11,697 nucleotides of DNA from Wenzhouxiangella sp. Its GTDB lineage: Bacteria; Pseudomonadota; Gammaproteobacteria; Xanthomonadales; Wenzhouxiangellaceae. Below are positions 6,746-11,697 of the stretch, piece after piece. The DNA is taken from positions 1 to 11,697 of the forward strand of contig SKKV01000063.1 in assembly GCA_007123575.1 (NCBI GenBank), in the 5' to 3' direction. The translations under genes and the position numbers were made by a program. Under the pieces are notes generated by a model that ran no database searches, was not told where the DNA came from, and saw only the letters and a list, made by a program, of their open reading frames with translations. The number at the start of each line of letters is the position of its first letter. The stretch's first letter is position 1.

Positions 6746-7265
6746 CTTCACTTTTCCCGCCCAAAATCATATCCACGTAAGCACACTCAACCAAATCCGC
6801 CGCCGAGATTCCAAGTTCAGCCATCAAACCGTCCGCTTCCTGCTGACCGCTCGCCGTGAATTCATCGTCGTTCAGCACTACTTCCAGCTCCATGAAGTCG
6901 CCCAGGCCCTCGACCTGGTCCAGATGGATGCGGGTGCGGCCGATCAGATACAGGCGGCGGTTTTTGCGAACCCGGCCGGCTTCGCCCCAGGCCAGGGCCA
7001 GGACCAGGCGCAGCTGGTCGGGCTGGTCGGTCGGGGCAATCTCGTAGTGGCAGTGCTTGGGGCCGGACTGGTCGGGGCGCTGGTAGTAGATCAGCTCGCC
7101 GCGCCCGTCGCCGAAGTCACGCAGTTTCAGACGACCTTCAGGGCTTTGGAAAAAGCAGTCATCCTGGAAGATCTCCACCGGGCCGCTGTCGGCAATGGTT
7201 TGCACGCTGGCTTCCAGCGCGGTCAGGTCAGTAACGCGCGCCTTGATCTCGACATTGCGAGCCAT
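6738..7265 (-). CDS. CYTH domain protein (class IV adenylate cyclase/triphosphatase-like)
   Basis: Protein of 175 residues of the CYTH superfamily, whose members cleave triphosphate substrates (class IV adenylate cyclases, thiamine triphosphatases) in a tunnel lined by charged side chains. The start is the ATG at 7265 (MARNVEIKAR), preceded by a strong AAGGA ribosome-binding site. A longer frame to 7346 would overlap the thioesterase gene and lacks such a site. The N-terminal ExExK signature reads NVEIK (residues 4-8), with Asn at the first Glu, as I recall for the bacterial subgroup starting MARNxEIKAR. Further tunnel-type charges are RLKLRDF (45-51) and MELEVV (125-130). The gene lies 14 bp after the thioesterase stop, suggesting one transcript. 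Its TAG stop and final codons lie within the right end of the palindromic element. Substrate cannot be assigned. Confidence 0.88.
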   Translation of the reverse strand: MARNVEIKARVTDLTALEASVQTIADSGPVEIFQDDCFFQSPEGRLKLRDFGDGRGELIYYQRPDQSGPKHCHYEIAPTDQPDQLRLVLALAWGEAGRVRKNRRLYLIGRTRIHLDQVEGLGDFMELEVVLNDDEFTASGQQEADGLMAELGISAADLVECAYVDMILGGKSEAD

Positions 7266-7279
7266 TAATGGTCCTTCAA

Positions 7280-7780
7280 TTACCAGCGGTGGTAAGCCGG
7301 GTGGCCGGGTTCGACGGAGACGAATTTGCCGATGCAGTGGTCGCAAAGCTTGTCACCGGCATACAGCCAGCCTTCGACCGTGACCACCTTTCCGTCCGAC
7401 TCGACCACTTTAGCTTCCAGATGCAGCGGCCCATCAGTGGGCGTGGGCCGGCGCAGCTTGATCGTGTATTCCATGGTCACCGTGCAAGGCGGCCGCTCCA
7501 GCCCGCCGGCGTCCATCAGGTGCCATGCCGCGGTCCAGTTGCAGTGACAGTCCAGCAATGAGCCGATGATGCCGCCATTGAGCACGCCCGGAAAAGCCTC
7601 GTGATGCGGCTCGGGCGTCCAAGCGGCAACGACCTTGTCCCCGGCGACGAAAGAGCGGATACGCAGGCCTCTTTCATTGGCCGGCCCACAACCGAAGCAG
7701 GCGTTGTCGGGGGCGTAAGTTTCCTGCAGGCACTTGTCAGAGGTTGGCATGGGGTGTTTTCGTTGCGGGGATGTCGACAT
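7280..7780 (-). CDS. PaaI-like hotdog-fold thioesterase
   Basis: Protein of 166 residues (156 if the ATG at 7750 is used) of the hotdog thioesterase superfamily, PaaI/4HBT-like, which hydrolyse acyl-CoA or related thioesters. The N-terminal CFGCGPANERGLRI and the active-site helix VLNGGIIGSLLD are characteristic. Asn68 stands where many relatives have the His of HGG, and Asp77 is the likely catalytic acid. There are eight cysteines, including C28xxC31, C78xC80 and C146xxC149, which is high for a cytoplasmic enzyme of this size. Neither candidate start has a clear ribosome-binding site. MPTSDKCLQETYAPD at 7750 resembles homologue starts at least as well. It is the third gene of the tamA-tamB-thioesterase-CYTH series, 53 bp after the tamB stop and 14 bp before the CYTH start. 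The natural substrate is unknown. Confidence 0.88.
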   Translation of the reverse strand: MSTSPQRKHPMPTSDKCLQETYAPDNACFGCGPANERGLRIRSFVAGDKVVAAWTPEPHHEAFPGVLNGGIIGSLLDCHCNWTAAWHLMDAGGLERPPCTVTMEYTIKLRRPTPTDGPLHLEAKVVESDGKVVTVEGWLYAGDKLCDHCIGKFVSVEPGHPAYHRW

Positions 7781-7799
7781 TTTAGCGCGGGCTGCCCTG

Positions 7800-7831
7800 C
7801 CGTAAACCGTAAACCGGAAACCGTAACCCGT
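7800..7831. repeat. Heptanucleotide tandem repeat CCGTAAA, about 4.5 copies
   Basis: Consecutive 7-bp units read CCGTAAA, CCGTAAA, CCGGAAA, CCGTAAC, then a partial CCGT. On the minus (transcribed) strand the unit is TTTACGG. It fills most of the 53-bp gap between the tamB stop and the thioesterase start. It codes for nothing and has no terminator shape. Slippage could alter the spacing between the two genes. Confidence 0.85.
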
Positions 7832-7833
7832 TC

Positions 7834-10800
7834 CTATCTATCCAACGCAAAACTCAAATCCACCCCCGTGTCGCGCTCGCCGGAGACCACGCGCACGCCC
7901 CAGCGGCGGGAGAGTTCGAAGCGGCCGGACAGGACGTTGCCGGCTTCGAACAGGCCGATGCCGTAGCTGACGAACAGTCGTGGCAGGAGGTAGAAGCCGA
8001 CGTTGACCGCGCCCTGGCCGCCGGCATGGTCGAAGTCAGCACCGGTGATCACGTAGGCCAGGGCCTTTTCTTCGCTGGTCGGCGGCTCGGTGAACAAGGT
8101 GATGTTCGGCTCGCGAGCCGGGCCGCGTATATGAACGCCGGCCTCTTCGACCTGGGGATCGCCGAAGATATCGCGGATCGCCCTGATGTCCAGGCGCGGG
8201 TTGTCCAGAGGATGGCCGCTGAACAGGATCTCGCCGTCGCGGATTTCCAGGTTCTGGCCGTAGGCGCGGTAGGAACCTTGCGGCAGGCGAATCATGCCGC
8301 GCCCGCGCGGCAGGGGGCTTTGCGGCTCCCACAGCAGTTCCAACTCGCCGGCCAGAACCGCCTGCATGCCAAGCGCGGCCAGGCGCGCGTCGTCGCCCAT
8401 ATGAATGCCAAGGCGGCCCTCCAGGCGCACCTCCGGCTGTTCGTCATCATCATCGACCTCGCCCAGCACGCGCACGTCATTTGACACCGTGACCCGGTCT
8501 TCGCTGCCCGGCGGCAGGCCGGCGCGCAGCCGGTCGATGTGAATGTCGCCGTCCAGGTCCAGGCGTTCGCCGCGGCTGGCCACGCGCAATCGCGGACTGG
8601 CATCAACCTCCAGCCAGCTGGCCTCGGCAAACCGGAAGCGCTGACCGTCCACGGAAACCTCGTAGGCCCACTTGCCGTCATCCTGGACTACCTCGCCGTT
8701 GATGCTGAGATGGCCTTCGCCGGAAAGCATGCGCCCGCTCAAGCGCGCCCGGTCATTGGCGCCGTCCAGGTCAAATTCAATCTCGCTGACCCTCAAGCCC
8801 AGCGGCGCGTGAACCACCAGCCCATCGCGCAAACGCGCCTCGCCCTGGATCGCCGGTCCCAACAGCGGCCCGCTGACCTCCAGATCGGCGACCAGGCTGC
8901 CGCCCAGCTGGTCGAGCTCGGCGACAAGCCGGTTGAACACGCCGATATCGGGCAGGTTGAGACGTGCGCCTGCATCCACGGTTGCCGAGCTCAGGTCATT
9001 CAGGTCGACCAGCCGGGCCTGCCCGCGCAGCTCGCTTTCACCCTCCAGCAGGGCCAGCAGATCAAGAACAAATTCATCCCCATCAGGCTGCAGGTCCAGG
9101 CGCAGGCTATCGATAGTCAACAGCTTGTCATCGGAGCCCAGCGGGATCAGACCACCCGAGTCCAGGGCCAGAAAGCCCGAGACACCGCGCAAACCGGCGG
9201 TTTCGCTCCAGGCCGCGCTGATTTCGCCGGACAGCCGATTGGTCATATGGAAACCCGGGTCCAGGGCGAGCAGCACCAAGTCCATGGGCAACTTTTCCAG
9301 ACCAATCTCAACCTGGCTGTCGCCGTCGATTTCCAGCCGACGCAGACACAGCCGACCTTCGCGGGTGGCGGTCTCGACCAGGCAGGACGGACCCGCCTCG
9401 ATACCATCCGGCGCGGCAGTAATCTTCAGCGGCTGACTCAACACCCAGTCGCCGGCGATGGTTTCGGCCAGGTAGAAGCGCTCCAACGCGCCGGCCCAGG
9501 CCCGGCCACCGCTCAAGCAGTCCGGGAGCTCACCACCGCCGCCCAAGTCCAGGCTGCCGCGCCGGGCGTTCACGTTCAAGCCGAATCGATGCTCGCTGCA
9601 GCCGCCGGTCAAATCGAATTCAATTCGCTCCAGGCGCTCCCAGGGATTCAAATCCAGATCATCAACATTCAGGCCGAGATTGATTTCCGGCGGGTCGTTC
9701 CAGTCCACGCTGGCCTTTATCTCCGCCCGCCGCAGGGTGATATCGCCAACCGTGCCGGCCTCGATCTGGCCGTCCATCTGGAAACGCCGGGCGAAGGGAT
9801 CGACTCTGCCCTCCAGCGCCAGCGTGCCGGACAGCTCTGGCCAGAGCTGGTGCAGGGCCCGACCTTCCAGGCGCCACTGCCACTCGCGGCCGTCGCTGCT
9901 GTCGACGGTCAGGCGATTGTCGCCAAAGTCCAGGGCCAGGCTGCCGGCCTCCGGGCGCTCTTCCTGGATGGCAATCGCGCCCTGGCCGCTGACCGGCTGA
10001 CCGCGCAGATCACCGTCGATATTGACCAGGTCAACGGTCAGATCCGTGGTTGAATCGAAACGCAGCTCCAGCTGGCTGCTGAGTTGTCCCGGCAGCTCGG
10101 CCACGAACTGGCCAGGATCGGCATCAATCAGGGCCACGCTCAGCGCGCCCCTGGGCTCCGGGGCCCAGCCAACTTCACCGCTGACCTCGACCCGGCCATA
10201 GCGATCAGCATCGAGGTTGAGTCGCTGGACCCTGGCCTGGTTTTCGTCGCCGTTGGCCTCCGCGCGAACCCGCACCGGTGGTTGGCCGAGCGCTCGCAGC
10301 AAGGCGTCGAGCTCAAGCTGCCAGTCGCTGATCGCCCCGCGCAGCCGCACCCGACCGGACTCGCTGGCAAACAGACGTTCTGAAGCATCGGCTACCGGCG
10401 GCCAGTACAGGTCGCGCCAGTCCAGCGACAGGTCAAGCCGATCAGATGCGGGCTCGAAGTAGCCGGAACCGGTCAGCGTCAGGGCGGTAGGCGGTGCGCT
10501 CAGCGCCAGCTTTTCCAGGCGGAAGGTATCGCCGACCGCAGCCAACTCAAGGCGGCCACCCAGGCGCGCCCGTTCCGGCCAATCCGGGTACAGCTCGGCC
10601 AGATCCAGCCCTTCCAGGCGCACGTCCAGGGCCGCATCCAGTTCCCCGGTCAACAACAGTCGTCCGCTGGCTTCCAACTCACCGCTGAGCGCTTCAATAC
10701 GCAGGGCCTCGATGTTCAGTTCGCGGGTATCACCGCTGACCTCGGCGACGATGCGATTAGTCGGAATGTCCGGGCCTTCCACGCGCGCGCCCAAACGTGC

Positions 10801-11655
10801 CTGCCAGGCGGCAATGCCGCCACTGGCGTTGAGTTCGATATCGCGCACCCGGTAATCCAACTCGGGCCAGTCGCCAAATTCGCCGTCCAGCCTGACCGTG
10901 GCATCAATATCACCCGGCAGCCCGCGCAGGCGCACCTGGCCCCGGGCCTGCAGCGGGCCTTCGGTTTCCAGGTCGATCTCCAGCACCGCGAGGCGGCCGC
11001 TCACACCCAATCGGGCGTCAAACTCAACTTCGTCCAGGCGGTGGCTCAGTTCCAGATCCAGCTCGCCGCCAAAAGGCTCGGCCAGCTGCCAGTGACCACT
11101 GGCTGACAGGCGCGATTCGTCCATGGCAACCCGCAGATCGTCCAGGTCCAGGCGCTGGTGATACTGACCGGCCAGTTCGATACGCTGAATCTCGAGCGGG
11201 TCGGTCGGCTCTTCGGCATAAGGATAAATGGCCAGGCGCTCGACCCGCAGCTCGCGCACCCGCACCGGCACCGGGCTGGCCAGATCTGGCAGGGTGAACG
11301 GCTCGGGCTCGGGCGGATCGGGTTCCGGGTCGGGCAGGTAGACATCAACGCCGAATGCGCGCACCCAGTCAACCTCGGCCGACAGGCCCGGCGGCAGGCG
11401 CACGACGACGGCCAGCTCCAGGCGCTCGACCGTGACCCGGGCGCCGGCCTGCTCCAGGACCACGTCGCGCGCGACCAGGCCGCGGCGCAGGTTGCCTTCC
11501 AGGCTGGACCACGCCAGCAGCTCGAGCTGGCCCTGGGCCCGCTCCAGGCCCCATTGGGCACCCGAGCGGGTCGAAGTCAGCCACCACCAGGTCGAGGCCA
11601 GCAGAACAACCAGGAAAACAACGATGATCGCGGTGATCAGCAGCAGTTTTTTCAC
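7834..11655 (-). CDS. tamB: Translocation and assembly module inner-membrane subunit TamB
   Basis: AsmA-like bridge protein of 1273 residues (E. coli TamB is 1259). It is anchored in the inner membrane and spans the periplasm to TamA in the outer membrane. It functions in envelope biogenesis, including outer-membrane protein assembly and phospholipid transport between membranes. Residues about 4-26 are an uncleaved signal anchor (LLLITAIIVVFLVVLLASTWWWL). The long middle is a repetitive beta-strand pattern of alternating hydrophobic and Asp/Glu/Arg residues, as in beta-taco proteins. The last ~340 residues are the conserved TamB/DUF490 domain, ending SGRFELSRRWGVRVVSGERDTGVDLSFALDR. A proline/acidic run (108-119, PDPEPDPPEPEP) lies in the first periplasmic part. 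The start is GTG at 11655, overlapping the tamA stop (GTGA), so translation is probably coupled. Long plus-strand open frames across this gene are GC-driven shadows. Confidence 0.96.
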   Translation of the reverse strand: MKKLLLITAIIVVFLVVLLASTWWWLTSTRSGAQWGLERAQGQLELLAWSSLEGNLRRGLVARDVVLEQAGARVTVERLELAVVVRLPPGLSAEVDWVRAFGVDVYLPDPEPDPPEPEPFTLPDLASPVPVRVRELRVERLAIYPYAEEPTDPLEIQRIELAGQYHQRLDLDDLRVAMDESRLSASGHWQLAEPFGGELDLELSHRLDEVEFDARLGVSGRLAVLEIDLETEGPLQARGQVRLRGLPGDIDATVRLDGEFGDWPELDYRVRDIELNASGGIAAWQARLGARVEGPDIPTNRIVAEVSGDTRELNIEALRIEALSGELEASGRLLLTGELDAALDVRLEGLDLAELYPDWPERARLGGRLELAAVGDTFRLEKLALSAPPTALTLTGSGYFEPASDRLDLSLDWRDLYWPPVADASERLFASESGRVRLRGAISDWQLELDALLRALGQPPVRVRAEANGDENQARVQRLNLDADRYGRVEVSGEVGWAPEPRGALSVALIDADPGQFVAELPGQLSSQLELRFDSTTDLTVDLVNIDGDLRGQPVSGQGAIAIQEERPEAGSLALDFGDNRLTVDSSDGREWQWRLEGRALHQLWPELSGTLALEGRVDPFARRFQMDGQIEAGTVGDITLRRAEIKASVDWNDPPEINLGLNVDDLDLNPWERLERIEFDLTGGCSEHRFGLNVNARRGSLDLGGGGELPDCLSGGRAWAGALERFYLAETIAGDWVLSQPLKITAAPDGIEAGPSCLVETATREGRLCLRRLEIDGDSQVEIGLEKLPMDLVLLALDPGFHMTNRLSGEISAAWSETAGLRGVSGFLALDSGGLIPLGSDDKLLTIDSLRLDLQPDGDEFVLDLLALLEGESELRGQARLVDLNDLSSATVDAGARLNLPDIGVFNRLVAELDQLGGSLVADLEVSGPLLGPAIQGEARLRDGLVVHAPLGLRVSEIEFDLDGANDRARLSGRMLSGEGHLSINGEVVQDDGKWAYEVSVDGQRFRFAEASWLEVDASPRLRVASRGERLDLDGDIHIDRLRAGLPPGSEDRVTVSNDVRVLGEVDDDDEQPEVRLEGRLGIHMGDDARLAALGMQAVLAGELELLWEPQSPLPRGRGMIRLPQGSYRAYGQNLEIRDGEILFSGHPLDNPRLDIRAIRDIFGDPQVEEAGVHIRGPAREPNITLFTEPPTSEEKALAYVITGADFDHAGGQGAVNVGFYLLPRLFVSYGIGLFEAGNVLSGRFELSRRWGVRVVSGERDTGVDLSFALDR

Positions 11656-11697
11656 AGTAGGCGGGTCCCGATGGAAAAGTGCAATCGCCAGGGCTTG
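11652..11697 (-). CDS. tamA: TamA outer-membrane subunit, C-terminal tail only (cut by window edge)
   Basis: Only the last 14 codons and the TGA stop are in the window. They read KPWRLHFSIGTRLL, close to my recollection of the E. coli TamA C-terminus (WQLHFSIGPDL), the final beta-strand of the Omp85-type barrel and its beta-signal. The stop overlaps the GTG start of tamB by 4 bases in the order expected of a tamAB operon. The match is short, but order and overlap strengthen it. The rest of the gene lies beyond 11697. Confidence 0.8.
   Translation of the reverse strand, partial: KPWRLHFSIGTRLL

Noticed and set aside
7266..7346. Upstream extension of the CYTH frame
   Set aside because: It overlaps the thioesterase coding region, while the ATG at 7265 has a strong AAGGA site and the family-typical MARNxEIKAR start.
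9832..9849. 18-bp perfect palindrome CAGCTCTGGCCAGAGCTG inside tamB
   Set aside because: It encodes ordinary TamB sequence (LWPELSG) and has no context suggesting a regulatory site; probably coincidence in a 3.8-kb GC-rich gene.
8539..10053. Open frame of 504 codons on the plus strand
   Set aside because: It is antisense to tamB. Its Ala/Gln-rich product mirrors the codon pattern of the opposite strand, and no ribosome-binding site or domain was seen.

Overview
The window is GC-rich DNA from a gammaproteobacterium. The evidence is a cbb3 oxidase subunit close to the pseudomonad form, a YceH (DUF480) protein, a tamA-tamB pair and a DUF2868/DUF3482 pair. A member of the Xanthomonadales/Chromatiales side, or a Wenzhouxiangella-like bacterium, is possible, but this is inference from gene content only. 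The region looks like ordinary chromosome with no phage, plasmid, transposase or CRISPR. The more unusual items are non-coding: a 170-bp near-palindrome and a heptanucleotide tandem repeat.

Layout. Bases 1-1369 (minus) hold almost all of ccoN, the catalytic subunit of cbb3 cytochrome c oxidase, whose last ~20 codons run off the left edge. A textbook FNR/Anr box lies 72 bp upstream of its start, so oxygen-limited induction is likely. Divergent from it, bases 1496-4404 (plus) hold a two-gene unit with a 4-bp ATGA overlap: a four-helix membrane protein (DUF2868) and a GTPase with a C-terminal DUF3482 region. Their function is not established. Next are a cold-shock protein gene (4609-4812) with a long leader and a strong intrinsic terminator, and a yceH homologue (4973-5668).

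From 11697 down to 5682 all genes lie on the minus strand. They are the last codons of tamA, tamB (1273 aa, GTG start overlapping the tamA stop), a PaaI-like hotdog thioesterase, a CYTH-domain protein and a DUF6279 lipoprotein that converges on yceH. tamA, tamB, the thioesterase and the CYTH gene are tightly spaced and could be one transcript. The lipoprotein gene is separated from them by the palindromic element, whose right end covers the CYTH stop codon.

How the genes relate: TamA/TamB is an outer-membrane/periplasm-spanning system for envelope biogenesis, and the DUF6279 protein is predicted to be an envelope lipoprotein. ccoN belongs to a separate respiratory operon continuing beyond base 1. 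The remaining neighbours (csp, yceH, the DUF2868-DUF3482 pair) show no evident shared pathway. No tRNA or rRNA gene was recognised, and no intergenic gap exceeds about 210 bp.
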